Counted from the stretch's first letter, positions 19,901 through 28,299 are shown. The stretch is DNA of 64,000 nt from Planctomycetota bacterium (GCA_002686265.1 NZBA01000108.1:25074-89073); one strand, 5' to 3'. Notes: generated by a model not told the origin, from the sequence alone. Made by a program: numbers and translations.

Positions 19901-20649
19901 AAGTTCGCGCCCATTACGGCCAGGAACTTGGCATGGAACCAATCCGCCGATTCGTTCACGTCGGTCTGCTCGCCCCAGGTCTCCGGCGAGGCATTGGGCA
20001 GGTCGCAGTACCAGTCGTAGAACGACAGGTTGACTCCTCCCATCAGCTGGAGCATCCGTCCTCCCGCTGCGTAGGAGAGCATCGACATCGCCGGGATGGG
20101 CGAGAAGCCCACGATGCGGTCCGGTCCGTGGTCCTTGATCGTGTGCACGGCGGAGGCCGAGATGATCTCCTTGACGGTGCTCCAGGACGTGCGCCGCAGA
20201 CCGCCCTTGCCGCGCGCCCGCTGGTAGCGGGCACGCTTGACCGGATCGCGCGTCAGCGCCTGCCAGGCGTCGACGGGGTCCTCGTGCTTGGAGCGCGCTT
20301 CCTTCCACAGGTCGAGCAGCGCCCCGCGGATGTAGGGGTACTTGACCCGCAGCGGGCTGTAGAGATACCAGGAGTACGAAATCCCGCGCTGGCAGCCACG
20401 AGGCTCGTAGGGCGGGATGTTCTTGTCGATGGTCGGGTAATCGAGCGCCTGCATCTCCCAGGTCACGATCCCGTCCTTGGTGTGGATGTTCCAAGAACAG
20501 CCACCGGTGCAGTTGACCCCGTGAGTGCTGCGCACGACGTTGTCGTGCTGCCAGCGGTTGCGGTAGAACTCCTCCCAAGAGCGCGTCTTGGGGTCGACGG
20601 AATCCTGAATGTAGGGGTTGTCGGGGTTTCCCGGATAGCCGTTCTTCAT
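16996..20649 (-). CDS. narG: Respiratory nitrate reductase alpha subunit (Mo-bisMGD) NarG
   Basis: 1217-aa catalytic subunit reducing nitrate to nitrite. The FS0 cluster ligands H43, C47, C51 and C86 are visible in HGVNCTGGC and EPRGCQRG, and the Mo ligand Asp corresponds to D216 in [17 protein letters not shown]. No twin-arginine signal precedes the catalytic domain, so the active site should face the cytoplasm, as in NarG of Proteobacteria and unlike the exported archaeal/Nxr types. The ATG at 20649 overlaps the narC stop (ATGA). Nitrite oxidation (Nxr) is less likely given the canonical NarJ/NarI and neighbouring NarK. Confidence 0.96.
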   Translation of the reverse strand: MKNGYPGNPDNPYIQDSVDPKTRSWEEFYRNRWQHDNVVRSTHGVNCTGGCSWNIHTKDGIVTWEMQALDYPTIDKNIPPYEPRGCQRGISYSWYLYSPLRVKYPYIRGALLDLWKEARSKHEDPVDAWQALTRDPVKRARYQRARGKGGLRRTSWSTVKEIISASAVHTIKDHGPDRIVGFSPIPAMSMLSYAAGGRMLQLMGGVNLSFYDWYCDLPNASPETWGEQTDVNESADWFHAKFLAVMGANLNMTRTPDVHFASEARTNGSKMVVFAPDFNQVAKFADEWIPINAGQDGAWWMAVNHVILKEFHHEQQNEAFLDYTRDFTDAPFLVELEQAGGAYKARQLLRAGRLEGYTDEEKGEWKFLQWDRGEGRAKMPMGSSGHRWQERKGQWNLLPKDGKDGSDIDAALTLLEDHDEIVQVTLDDFGGARSVERGVPARRLRLADGAEVLVATAYDLLMAQYGVGRGLEGDYPASYDEDAVYTPAWAERYTGMDRETIIRFAREWASTAHHTGGKCTVIIGAGINHWYHANLMYRAAMHALMFCGCVGVNGGGLAHYVGQEKLAPMEPWSSIAFAKDWYPPSRLQNAPSWHYVHSDQWRYEKSHRDYNCVPQDHPDGGLADGHTIDTNVRAVKNGWLPFYPQFDKSSVDLVREARDAGAQDDAAVVGHVVDSLKKGDLKFAIEDPDAESAWPRLWFIWRGNALMSSAKGHEYFLDHYLGTHHNNISKDMAADSVCDVVWRGEAPSGKIDLVIDLNFRMDTSALYSDIILPAATWYEKDDLNSTDMHSFIHPLSQAVPPCWESKSDWDIFRAISKSFSELAAKHLPGLTPDIIAAPIAHDTPGEVSQPKMLDWSKGECEAIPGVTMPDFKVVERDYANLYNQFISFGPVARKNGLGAHGTSYAIDDFYDEMLATGPVQRWGEGAYPSLRDAREAADAVLRLATVTNGELAHRSYTNMEEKVGLPLADLAEADRNVRMTYKDLQAQPRRLLNSPMWSGLVANGRTYAPFTYNRERMVPWRTLTGRQHFYLDHEGYIQLGEHLPTYKPKPNPNEYADLVFSTETGPTIQLNYLTPHGKWHIHSTYGDNQRMTTLSRGCEPMWINPADAAAIDVDDNDWVEVHNDHGVVVTRAAVSHRIPQGICLIYHSPERTYSVPKSPLRGNRRAGGHNSLTRTRLKPNLMVGGYGQFTYHFNYWGPTGCNRDTHILVRKLPELNW

Positions 20650-21536
20650 GAGCTGGCTCCGATCCGCGCGTGCTTGCTGTCCCTGATCAACGGGCGCCGA
20701 GTCGCGCGATAACGGCCGCGCCAGAGGAAGTCGAAGAGCAGGAGCAGCAGGGCCGAACCACCGAAGCCCAGCAGCACGAACTGCAGGACGCTGGCCGGTT
20801 CCGCGGCTCCCTCGCTCTCGGAGACGGACTTGAGGTAGGCGACGATCGCGAGGATCTCCTCGCCGTCGAGGGCGTGGTTCTTGAACACCGGCTGCATGAC
20901 CAGGGACGGCGGGGAGCCGAGCCAGGCAGAGAGCGCCTTGCGCCCCTCGAGGCGCGCGTAGGCGTCGGTCAGATCAGGGCCCAGACGCCCGCCGCCGAGC
21001 CCGCCGATGCCGCTTGCCGTGTGGCAGGAGATGCACGCCGGGGCGCCGTTCTCATAGGGAACGGTCCCCATGAAGAGCCCCCGCCCGCGCTCGATGTCGA
21101 TCTCGGTCAGCGGTCGGTCGCTGATTTGAAGTCCCGCGAAGAGCGAGCGTTCCTTGGCCGACTCGGAGACGATCAGATCGACGAGTTTCTCGGCTTTCGT
21201 TCGGTCCATCCCGGGCACCTGAGTCATGTAGAGGCCACGGGCCTTGCGCAAGAGCTCCGCCGCATACGGATCACCGCTGTCGATGACCCCCTTGGGATCG
21301 AGGATGAAGTCCACCAGCCACGCCTCGTCTGCGCGCTCGGCGACGCCTTTCAGGTCGGGTCCCGTCAGAGCTCCGCCGCCGATCGTGTGGCAACTGACGC
21401 AGTTCCGTCGGAAGAACTCGATCGTCTCCTCCGACGGAGCGTCCTGGGCGCCGGCTACACCGGCTGTCGTCAGCAGGAACACGGCCGTGAGGAACGGTGA
21501 CAGGGAGGAGGTGGTGTGGTCGGGCTTCTTCAACAT
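20646..21536 (-). CDS. narC: Membrane-anchored diheme cytochrome c heading the nar operon (NarC-like)
   Basis: 296-aa protein with a signal peptide ending near AGAQ (residue 31), a first cytochrome c domain with C46-V-S-C-H50, a second with CISCH near residue 167, a Met-containing distal segment (VMQPVF) and a C-terminal transmembrane helix (about 246-266). It is the first gene of the nar operon and overlaps narG. A diheme cytochrome in this place is known as NarC in the Thermus nar operon, where it links the nitrate reductase to other electron carriers; orthology here is inferred from position and architecture. A candidate sigma-54 promoter lies about 35-50 bp upstream. Confidence 0.82.
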   Translation of the reverse strand: MLKKPDHTTSSLSPFLTAVFLLTTAGVAGAQDAPSEETIEFFRRNCVSCHTIGGGALTGPDLKGVAERADEAWLVDFILDPKGVIDSGDPYAAELLRKARGLYMTQVPGMDRTKAEKLVDLIVSESAKERSLFAGLQISDRPLTEIDIERGRGLFMGTVPYENGAPACISCHTASGIGGLGGGRLGPDLTDAYARLEGRKALSAWLGSPPSLVMQPVFKNHALDGEEILAIVAYLKSVSESEGAAEPASVLQFVLLGFGGSALLLLLFDFLWRGRYRATRRPLIRDSKHARIGASS

Positions 21537-21569
21537 TGGACTCCGTGCGGGCGCGATGGCCGCCGCTGT

Positions 21570-21584
21570 TCAAACTCCGTGCCG
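21570..21584 (-). promoter_or_regulatory. Candidate sigma-54 (-24/-12) promoter of the narC-act operon
   Basis: On the minus strand this reads CGGCACGGAGTTTGA, against the sigma-54 consensus TGGCACG-N4-TTGC: the -24 GG is kept and the -12 reads TTGA instead of TTGC. Transcription would start near 21558, leaving a leader of about 22 nt before narC. The imperfect -12 element lowers certainty, but a similar, better site precedes the MFS-DoxX gene and both have a palindrome 50-80 bp further upstream. Confidence 0.45.
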
Positions 21585-21631
21585 GGGCGCAAGGGCTCCC
21601 CCGCTGGTTTCCGACGCCTTCTTCGCCGAAC

Positions 21632-21675
21632 TGCGCATACGCCGCTATGCACCGTGCGCATCCCTCTATGCACCG
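21632..21675 (-). promoter_or_regulatory. Tandem operator: GCATA-N6-TATGC palindrome and repeated CTATGCACCG
   Basis: On the plus strand, CTATGCACCG occurs twice (21645-21654 and 21666-21675), exactly 21 bp apart, each preceded by a TGCGCAT element (21632-21638, 21655-21661). The first pair forms the palindrome CGCATA-N6-TATGCA (21634-21651). The cluster is 75-115 bp upstream of the predicted narC transcription start, a normal distance for an enhancer bound by an NtrC-type activator. It overlaps the stop codon of the upstream transporter gene. The same 18-bp palindrome pattern recurs at 23630-23647. Confidence 0.6.
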
Positions 21676-23474
21676 TCGGGCTCAGGTAGCCGAAGCGACG
21701 CCGCCGGGGAGCCGTCTTCTTCCCGCACCATGCGGTCCATCGAGAAGCCGCCCGCCCCCTGCCAGAAGATGATCACCAGGGTCACCAGCACGAGCATCGC
21801 GAACTGGAAGTTGAGGTTCGCTCCGAGCATCTCGAGACTCGGAGCACCGGTCAGGTGCACGAGCACCGCTCCGCTCAGGACGACGGCGTTGACCGCCGCC
21901 ACCAGGCGCGTGGCGAGACCGAGCGCCAGACAGGCTCCTCCGACGGAGTGCGCGAAGACGACGAACCAGGCCACGACGGTCTGCGCGTGGCCGAAAGTGC
22001 CCTCCATCTGCGCCTCCAGCTCACCCATGTTCAGGATGAAGTAGATGCCCTTGATCGCCAGGGCGATGCCCAGGTAGATGCGTAGGACGGCGATCGGCGT
22101 CACCCTTCGTTTTGCGCCCGGGCGCGGAAGCTCGAAGCGGCGCTCGCTCTTGGTCCGAGCCCGCACGGCAAGCGCTTCGGCGTGCTCGGCGGTCGCCGCC
22201 TTCTCATCCGCCTCGCTGAAGCGCACCTGCAGAGCGACGAAGGAGAGCCCGAGGACCGCGCAGCCGAGGATCAACAGGGCGGTGGACCAGGAGATGCTCT
22301 CCACGCGGAGCAGGAAACCGGCCGCGACCGCGCCCATGTTGCCCCCCGCGCCCACGATGCCCGCGACAGACCCGAGGGCCTTCTTGTTGATGAACGGGAC
22401 GACAGAGTAGGTCGCTCCCTCTGACATCTGGACGAACAGGCTGAACACGATCATCGTGCCGATCGCAACGGGGAGCACGGTCATGCGCGAGAAGAGAATG
22501 AGCGCGACCCCCTCGACCAACAGGGCGATGAAGAGCCAGCGCACGCGCCCCTTGAGGCCCCCGCGGCGACCGAACTTGTCTCCGATGATGCCACCAGTCG
22601 TGCGCGCGAAGATGTTCATCAGGCCGAACAGGCCGGCGACGAGACCGGCGGATTTCAAGCCGAGCCCGAAGTAGTCGATGTAGTAGAGGGCGGCGATGTT
22701 GTTGATCGTCAGCTCGATGCCGAAGCACGCCCCGTAGACGAGGAAGAGCATCCAGACCCGGCGGTCCTTCGCGGCCAGAAGGAAAGTGCCACGCGTCTTC
22801 TCCTTGGCCCGGATCTTCCCCTGCTTGCGCAGCTCGCCGAAGTTCCCGTCGGGGAGGTCCTGAGTGAGGAAGAAGTAGGCGATGCCGGTCACGAAGCACA
22901 CCCCGCCGGCCACGACCATCGACAGGCGCCAGCTGATGGCGTCCGTGTACCCCAAGACCACGAAACCGGCGAAGACCAGCGGCATCACCATCTGGGTGAC
23001 GCCGCCGCCCAGATTGCCCCAGCCGGCACTGGTGGCGTTGGCCGTCCCGACGCAGTTCGGGGCGAACATCACCGAGGTGTGGTACTGGGTGATGACGAAG
23101 GAGGCACCGATCACGCCGATCCCGAGGCGGAAGAGCAGGAAGCTCTCGTATCCGTTCGCGAGCCCGATCCCCATCACGGGGAGCGAACCGACCATCAAGA
23201 GGATCGTGTAGCTGATGCGCGGGCCGATATGGTCACACAACCAGCCGATCAACAGCCGCGCCACGATCGTGATCGCCACCGAGGCGATGATCGTGTTGCC
23301 GATCTGCGCCTTGGTCAGGCCGAGCTCGTCGCGCACGATGGCCATCAGAGGCGCGATACCGAACCAGGCGAAGAAACACAGGAAGAAGGCGAACCACGAC
23401 ATGTGGAAGGCCCTCGTCTGCGGGGTCCTCAGGCTGAACAGCTCAATGCGGGTCGCCTTGTTCTTGACGTCCAT
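21666..23474 (-). CDS. Nitrate/nitrite MFS transporter fused to a C-terminal DoxX-like membrane domain
   Basis: 602-aa protein. Residues 1 to about 440 are an NNP-family major facilitator with NRT2/NarK1-type signatures: SAGWGNLGGGVTQM near residue 150 and a second EGATYSVVPF plus GAGGNMGA near 350-370, a pattern typical of nitrate/proton symporters. After a charged linker (about 410-445) come four more helices resembling DoxX/DoxD-like proteins (about 450-580, including FVVFAHSVGGACLALGLATR). I chose the ATG at 23474, which follows AGAGGA; upstream in-frame codons cross the promoter region. The protein would import nitrate; what the DoxX-like part adds is unknown, although DoxX relatives act in quinone or thiol redox chemistry. 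Confidence 0.85.
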   Translation of the reverse strand: MDVKNKATRIELFSLRTPQTRAFHMSWFAFFLCFFAWFGIAPLMAIVRDELGLTKAQIGNTIIASVAITIVARLLIGWLCDHIGPRISYTILLMVGSLPVMGIGLANGYESFLLFRLGIGVIGASFVITQYHTSVMFAPNCVGTANATSAGWGNLGGGVTQMVMPLVFAGFVVLGYTDAISWRLSMVVAGGVCFVTGIAYFFLTQDLPDGNFGELRKQGKIRAKEKTRGTFLLAAKDRRVWMLFLVYGACFGIELTINNIAALYYIDYFGLGLKSAGLVAGLFGLMNIFARTTGGIIGDKFGRRGGLKGRVRWLFIALLVEGVALILFSRMTVLPVAIGTMIVFSLFVQMSEGATYSVVPFINKKALGSVAGIVGAGGNMGAVAAGFLLRVESISWSTALLILGCAVLGLSFVALQVRFSEADEKAATAEHAEALAVRARTKSERRFELPRPGAKRRVTPIAVLRIYLGIALAIKGIYFILNMGELEAQMEGTFGHAQTVVAWFVVFAHSVGGACLALGLATRLVAAVNAVVLSGAVLVHLTGAPSLEMLGANLNFQFAMLVLVTLVIIFWQGAGGFSMDRMVREEDGSPAASLRLPEPDGA

Positions 23475-23565
23475 TCCTCTTGCTCCGTGGTCGGTCGTCT
23501 CCGGGGCCGTTCGTCCGGGTCGGTCCGAGGCCACCGGCGGCGGACCACGGACTACACCCGCCAAC

Positions 23566-23580
23566 GCAAGAGGTGTGCCG
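23566..23580 (-). promoter_or_regulatory. Candidate sigma-54 (-24/-12) promoter of the MFS-DoxX gene
   Basis: The minus strand reads CGGCACACCTCTTGC, matching TGGCACG-N4-TTGC at 13 of 15 positions counting the free spacer, with both invariant elements (GG at -24, GC at -12) kept. The predicted start is near 23554, giving an 80-nt leader to the ATG at 23474. The rest of the 280-bp gap between the response regulator and this gene (23475-23754) holds the palindrome at 23630 and no credible gene. Confidence 0.6.
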
Positions 23581-23629
23581 GAGCGAAGATGCCCCGTGCG
23601 CGCAAGCCAAGCGCAATCGGGGCCGCCAG

Positions 23630-23657
23630 TGCATAGGGCACTATGCAAGCGCGCATA
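23630..23657 (-). promoter_or_regulatory. Palindromic operator TGCATA-N6-TATGCA upstream of the MFS-DoxX gene
   Basis: The plus strand has TGCATAGGGCACTATGCA (23630-23647), a perfect inverted repeat with 6-bp arms (7 bp if the inner AG/CT pair is taken as TGCATAG/CTATGCA). A further GCGCATA half-site follows at 23650-23656. The centre is about 85 bp upstream of the predicted sigma-54 start, and the arms match the elements upstream of narC, so the same regulator probably binds both. Confidence 0.6.
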
Positions 23658-23754
23658 CCGGCAGCGGCGGGAGCGAGATCGCGGACATCGGCACGAGTGC
23701 GTAGGAGCCGGCGCGACGGCGCCCTTCGCGGCGACAGGACCGGGCGAACGGACC

Positions 23755-25146
23755 CTACTCGTAATCCTCGCGGGCGATCTCGAGCTGGCGCATGATGCGC
23801 TGGAGCGCCGCTCGCGTCATCCCGCAGCTCTGGGCGGCGCGCGAGATGTTCCCCGCCGCTCCCTCGAGGGCGCGATGCACGAACTGGCGCTGGAACTCCT
23901 CGACCGCCCGCTGCTTGCTCTTGGCGTAGTCCATGTCTTCCCCGCCGGCGGCCGCGGACTCCCAGCCGCTGTCGCGCAAGCCGAGGTGCCAGGGTTCGAT
24001 CATGCCCCCCGTGCAGACGATCACCGCTCGCTGCATGGCGTTCTCGAGCTCCCGCACATTACCGGGCCAGTCGTGGCCGATGAGCGCGCTCATCGCCTCG
24101 GTTGAGAGGCGCGGGATCTCGGTGCCCTCGCCCAGGCTCGTGGCCGCGCTGTGCCTCAGGAAGTGGTTCGCGAGGAGCGGGATGTCGTCCGGCCGCGACC
24201 GCAGCGGCGGGACGAAGATGCGCACGACGCCAAGTCGATAGAACAGGTCCTCGCGGAACTCGCCCTTGCGGATGGCCGCCTCGAGGTCACGGTTCGTGGC
24301 GGCCAGGAGGCGAAACTCCACCGACACATCGCCGGACCCGCCCAAACGGCGCACGACGCGATCCTGCAGCACGCGCAGCAGCTTGCCCTGAAATGAGGGG
24401 GACATCGAGGACACCTCGTCCAGGAAGACCGTCCCGCCGCACGCCTCGGCGAAGATCCCGTCGCGAGCGCGGTCGGCGCCGGTGAAAGCGCCGCGCTCGT
24501 GGCCGAACAGCTCCGATTCGAGGAGCGTGTCGGGCAGCGCCGGAGTGTTGACCGCCAAGAACGGCCGGTCCGCGACGGCACTGCGACGGTGGATCTCGCG
24601 TGCGATGACCTCCTTCCCGGTCCCGCTCTCGCCCTCGATCAGGACCGCGACGGAGCTGCCGGCCACACGCGCGATCAGGTCGGTGACGGGCTTCATGCGC
24701 GCGTCCTGAGCCAACAGCCCGTGCGCGCCATCCACCGCTGGAGCCCGACGCGCGAGAACCTGACGCCCCAGGCGCCTGATCAGTTGCATCACACCGTCGT
24801 TGTCGAACGGCTTGGTCAGGAAGTGCGCCGCCCCGGTCTGCAGGCACTGCACAGCGGACTGCACGGTCCCGTAGCCGGTGAGGATCACGACCTCCGCCGC
24901 CGGCAGGCGCTTCTTGATCTCGACCAGTAGCTCCGCGCCGGACATCCTCGGCATCATCAGGTCGGTCAGGATCAGATCGGCCGGCCACCGCTCGAGCACT
25001 TCCAAGGCGGCCTTGCCGTCCTCGGCCGCCTCGACCGCGGCGCCCACCGACGACGCCAGGCGCGTCAGTCCCAGCCGAATGTCGGCTTCATCATCGACGA
25101 CCAGGACGCGCAGGGCGCCCAGGTCGGGTTGGGAGGCGGCGCTCAC
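23755..25146 (-). CDS. NtrC-family sigma-54-dependent response regulator
   Basis: 463-aa protein with three parts: a receiver domain (about 10-125) with acidic pair D18/D19, phosphoacceptor D62 and K112-type TKPF lysine; an AAA+ domain (about 150-385) with Walker A GESGTGKE near 172, the sigma-54 contact motif GAFTGAD near 216, and GGTVFLDEV Walker B; and a Fis-type helix-turn-helix (about 425-460, ending QRIMRQLEIAREDYE). The intact GAFTGA motif means it should activate sigma-54 holoenzyme. The GTG start at 25146 overlaps the kinase stop, so the two are co-translated partners. Predicted targets are the narC operon and the MFS-DoxX gene just downstream. Confidence 0.92.
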   Translation of the reverse strand: MSAASQPDLGALRVLVVDDEADIRLGLTRLASSVGAAVEAAEDGKAALEVLERWPADLILTDLMMPRMSGAELLVEIKKRLPAAEVVILTGYGTVQSAVQCLQTGAAHFLTKPFDNDGVMQLIRRLGRQVLARRAPAVDGAHGLLAQDARMKPVTDLIARVAGSSVAVLIEGESGTGKEVIAREIHRRSAVADRPFLAVNTPALPDTLLESELFGHERGAFTGADRARDGIFAEACGGTVFLDEVSSMSPSFQGKLLRVLQDRVVRRLGGSGDVSVEFRLLAATNRDLEAAIRKGEFREDLFYRLGVVRIFVPPLRSRPDDIPLLANHFLRHSAATSLGEGTEIPRLSTEAMSALIGHDWPGNVRELENAMQRAVIVCTGGMIEPWHLGLRDSGWESAAAGGEDMDYAKSKQRAVEEFQRQFVHRALEGAAGNISRAAQSCGMTRAALQRIMRQLEIAREDYE

Positions 25147-27398
25147 GGCGTACCCCGCAACAGCCGCACGAGGAACACGGTCCGCCCCGGCCTGGACTCG
25201 ACGAGCTCGATGCCGCCGCCCTGGATCTCGGTGATGCGCCGCGCCGTGGACAGGCCCAATCCCGTGCCGCTGCCGCGCGGCTTGGTGGTGTAGAACGGCC
25301 TGAAGACCTCCTCGGCGGCGGCGGGCGGAATCCCAGGACCGTCGTCCCGCACCTCCACTGCGAGGTGGGTGCCGTCGAGCCGCGTGCGCACGCTCACCGT
25401 GCCCTCTCCCACGGCCTGCAGGGCGTTGAGGATCAGGTTGACGAACACCTGCCGCAACTGCACCTCGTCGCCGATGACCATCGGGTCCTCGGCCGCGAGG
25501 TCCATCTCGAGCTCGATGTCCTTGCGCTCGCGGAAGGCGCGCAGGAAGCTCGCCACCTCTCTCAGGTTCTCGTGGACATCGACGGGCCCCACCTCGGGCG
25601 TGGCGCCCGTGGCGTAGTCGAGCAGCTCGCGGATCGTGCGCGTACAGGTTTGGGTGTTGCGCTCGATCACGGTGAGGTCCTCGAGCAAGGGCGAACCCTC
25701 CGGGAGCTTGGAAACGGCCATCTGGGTGAACATGTTGATCGCCGCGAGCGGGTTGTTCAACTCGTGCGCCATCACGGCGGCCACCTCACCGAGCACCGCG
25801 AGGCGCTCCTGGTGGATCTCGCGCTCGTCCTGCTGGGCGCGGTCGGTCACATCGCGGGCGACGAGGACCCTCCCGGCGCGGCCATCGGGTTCGGAGGAGA
25901 GGCGCGTCGAGTGGATCTCGTAGACGAAGGGACCGACATCGAGCAGGCACGAGCGAGGGGGCGCCGCCGGCTCGAACAGGCACTTCAGGCAAGGATGCTC
26001 CGTGCCGCTCCGCTCCCCCTCGCCACCGTCGAACGCCTCCGAGGTCCGCTGGCAGCTGTGGTGCGATGCAAGCTGCAGGCCGCCTTCCTCGACGGCGACG
26101 CGCAGAGGCTCCGCTGCGGCGTTCCACACGTCGGGCCTCCCGTCCGCATCGAGGACCATCAGGCCGTCGCGCATCGAGAGGATGACCGCATTCAGGCGGT
26201 CGCGCTCCTTGAGCAGCTCGTTCTTGCGCTGCACGAGGGACTCGGCCGTCGCCTTGAGCCACTGCGCGCGCTCCTCGACCGCCTGCGCCATGCGATTGAA
26301 CGAGAGCGACAGGGCGCCGATTTCGTCGCTGGACTCCACGGGGACGCGCACGCTGAAGTCGCCGTCGCCGATGTGCACGGTCGCGTCGCGCAGATCGCTG
26401 ATCGGGCGCACGAGGAAGCGCATGGGAAAGAGCAGGATCAGGCAAGCCGCGAAGGCCAGGATCACTCCCGTCAGGAGGAAGCGCGCCTGGAGACCCGACA
26501 CGGCGCTCAGGGCCTCGGTCGTCTCCAGGGAGGTCTCCAGCGCCCAACCGTTGAAGGAGATCGGGAAACTGCGCGCGAGCGTGTCGCGCGTTGGGACGGG
26601 CGGGCCCTCGCGCTCCCTCCCGGGCCCGGCGACGGCGAGCCCTATCCCCGTTTCTCCGGCGGCGCTCCCGGCCGCGAGGCCGCGGCCCGCCAACAGCTCG
26701 CGCGGGATCTTCAGAGTGTGCCCGGCGCGGTCAATCAGGCTCAGGCTGAGGTTGGCGCCCCGCAGCTCATCGCCGGCCTGGATGGCACCGAGCGCGTCCG
26801 CGATCCAAGCGCCGCAGTCAACGCGCACGAGCAGGGTTCCCACCTGGCGGTCACCCGCGAGACTCGAGAGCGGCGTGGCGAGCACTACCGAGGGCTCCAC
26901 GCCCACTCCGTCCCCGGCGACCAGTCCGCTCGACCAGTCCTCGTCCCCGAAGGCGGCCGGCGGGAGGAGCGCGGTCCAGCGCGCATCCTGCTCGTCAGCC
27001 AGAAAGACCCTCCCGCCCGCCGGCTCCGCCAGGGCCAGGTTCAAGAACGCGGGCTCGAGGGAGAGCTTGTTCTCCCGCAGGTGGCGGCGCAGCGCTTCCT
27101 CCTGGGCGGCGAGCGCGAGGGGATCCGGCTCGTCCTGAATCTGGACGAAGCGCGTCCGGATGTAGCCGTCGGAGGCGAAGTCGTGCGCTCGCAGACCGAG
27201 GGCCCGCAGGTCCCCCTCGAGGACCGTGGCGTAGAACTGCGACTGGAAGCGCAACAGGGTGAGGATCTCGCGCTCGAGAGACTCCCGGGCGGAGGTCGAG
27301 ACGAGGAAACCCCCCACGCCGAACGCCAGGAAGCAGACGCCCAGGAAGGTGATGACGAGCTTGTAGCGTACGGAGACGTTGCGTAGGGGATCCCTCAT
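25143..27398 (-). CDS. Membrane sensor histidine kinase with periplasmic sensor, HAMP and PAS domains
   Basis: 751-aa NtrB-type kinase. Transmembrane helix 1 (about 14-34), a large periplasmic double-Cache-like region (about 35-305), helix 2 (about 310-332), HAMP (about 335-385), a PAS domain with several cysteines including an HPCLKC motif near 460, then the dimerisation domain with phospho-acceptor His in VMAHELNNPLAA near 541, and the ATPase domain with DDGPGIP and GTGLGLS. I chose the ATG at 27398, at the start of a basic stretch before helix 1; longer forms would cross the norC divergent region. The signal sensed is not evident; nitrate, nitrite or NO is plausible from the neighbours. 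Confidence 0.9.
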   Translation of the reverse strand: MRDPLRNVSVRYKLVITFLGVCFLAFGVGGFLVSTSARESLEREILTLLRFQSQFYATVLEGDLRALGLRAHDFASDGYIRTRFVQIQDEPDPLALAAQEEALRRHLRENKLSLEPAFLNLALAEPAGGRVFLADEQDARWTALLPPAAFGDEDWSSGLVAGDGVGVEPSVVLATPLSSLAGDRQVGTLLVRVDCGAWIADALGAIQAGDELRGANLSLSLIDRAGHTLKIPRELLAGRGLAAGSAAGETGIGLAVAGPGREREGPPVPTRDTLARSFPISFNGWALETSLETTEALSAVSGLQARFLLTGVILAFAACLILLFPMRFLVRPISDLRDATVHIGDGDFSVRVPVESSDEIGALSLSFNRMAQAVEERAQWLKATAESLVQRKNELLKERDRLNAVILSMRDGLMVLDADGRPDVWNAAAEPLRVAVEEGGLQLASHHSCQRTSEAFDGGEGERSGTEHPCLKCLFEPAAPPRSCLLDVGPFVYEIHSTRLSSEPDGRAGRVLVARDVTDRAQQDEREIHQERLAVLGEVAAVMAHELNNPLAAINMFTQMAVSKLPEGSPLLEDLTVIERNTQTCTRTIRELLDYATGATPEVGPVDVHENLREVASFLRAFRERKDIELEMDLAAEDPMVIGDEVQLRQVFVNLILNALQAVGEGTVSVRTRLDGTHLAVEVRDDGPGIPPAAAEEVFRPFYTTKPRGSGTGLGLSTARRITEIQGGGIELVESRPGRTVFLVRLLRGTP

Positions 27399-27540
27399 GG
27401 CCCGGCGGCCGGCGCCAGCCGACTGACTCCTCTTGTAGCACGGCGCGGCACCGCCCGAGCCGGACGCCCCCGGGGAAGTCCCCCGCTCCAAGGCGATCCA
27501 CGCTCGGGAGTCTTGCAACCCCGGCCGCGCGCTGGAGACT

Positions 27541-28299
27541 ATGGCGGTGGACGTCCGGACCCGACAACTCCTGCTCGCCGTGCTCGTAGCGATCTTCGGC
27601 CTGCAGACTTGGCGCGTCTACTCGGACCCGTCCGGGAGGCGGCGGAGCCTGTCTCCCGTCGCGAGCGACGGTCAGGCGATCTGGCGCGAGCACAACTGCC
27701 AGAGCTGCCACCAGCTCTACGGTTTCGGCGGCTTCCTCGGGCCAGACCTGACGAACACCGTGGTCGAGATCAGCTCCGAGAGATTGGCCTCGATCCTGAC
27801 CGTCGGCGCCGGACAGATGCCGGCCTTCCACCTCGATGAGCCCGCGCGCGAGGCCGTCGCCATCTTCCTGCGGGAGATCGACGCGACGGGCGTCTCCCAG
27901 CCCGTCCTGGGCGAGGTCGTCCCGCCGGCGGAGCTGCTGCGCGATCTCGTCGAAGCGGGCGGCGAGCTGGACCCCGACGTCGCGCGCGGCTGGGAGATCG
28001 CCGACGCACAGGGGTGCATCGGCTGCCACCTACCCAACGGCCAGAGCCTCCACCGCGCGGCGGACCTGACGAAGATCGCCGGGAGCGTGGAGCACTCGCG
28101 ACTGTTCGGCGTACTGCGCGAGGGCATCGCCGGCACGGCCATGCCGCGCCTCGCGCTCTCCGACGCGGACTGCGAGGCGGTCCTCGCCTTTCTGGACTGG
28201 CTCGGCGAGCACGGTGAGGGCATCCGCGCGCGCTTCGCGAGCCTCGCGACCAGCGACCAGCTCCTCCTGTCCGAGATCCCCTGGTTCGAGTTCGAATGA
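27541..28299 (+). CDS. norC: Diheme NorC-like cytochrome c subunit of nitric oxide reductase
   Basis: 252-aa protein with an N-terminal membrane anchor (residues 9-23), a first NorC-like domain (C53-Q-S-C-H57, followed by LYGFGGFLGPDLTN and the Met ligand in GQMPAF), and a second cytochrome c domain (CIGCH near 159, GTAMPRL near 198). Ordinary NorC has one heme and about 150 aa, so this one carries an extra domain. The ATG follows a GGAG. It is divergent from the kinase gene across 142 bp and overlaps norB by ATGA. Confidence 0.82.
   Translation: MAVDVRTRQLLLAVLVAIFGLQTWRVYSDPSGRRRSLSPVASDGQAIWREHNCQSCHQLYGFGGFLGPDLTNTVVEISSERLASILTVGAGQMPAFHLDEPAREAVAIFLREIDATGVSQPVLGEVVPPAELLRDLVEAGGELDPDVARGWEIADAQGCIGCHLPNGQSLHRAADLTKIAGSVEHSRLFGVLREGIAGTAMPRLALSDADCEAVLAFLDWLGEHGEGIRARFASLATSDQLLLSEIPWFEFE

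Noticed and set aside
16996..20649. NarG read as a nitrite oxidoreductase (NxrA)
   Set aside because: No twin-arginine signal, a classic NarI with four heme ligands, NarJ and NarK neighbours, and NorB-like context all favour nitrate reduction.
27399..27540. Sigma-54 site or GCATA palindrome between the kinase and norC
   Set aside because: TTGC is present near 27514 but the seven bases at -24 do not match, and no GCATA-N6-TATGC copy exists, so norCB is probably not under the same control.
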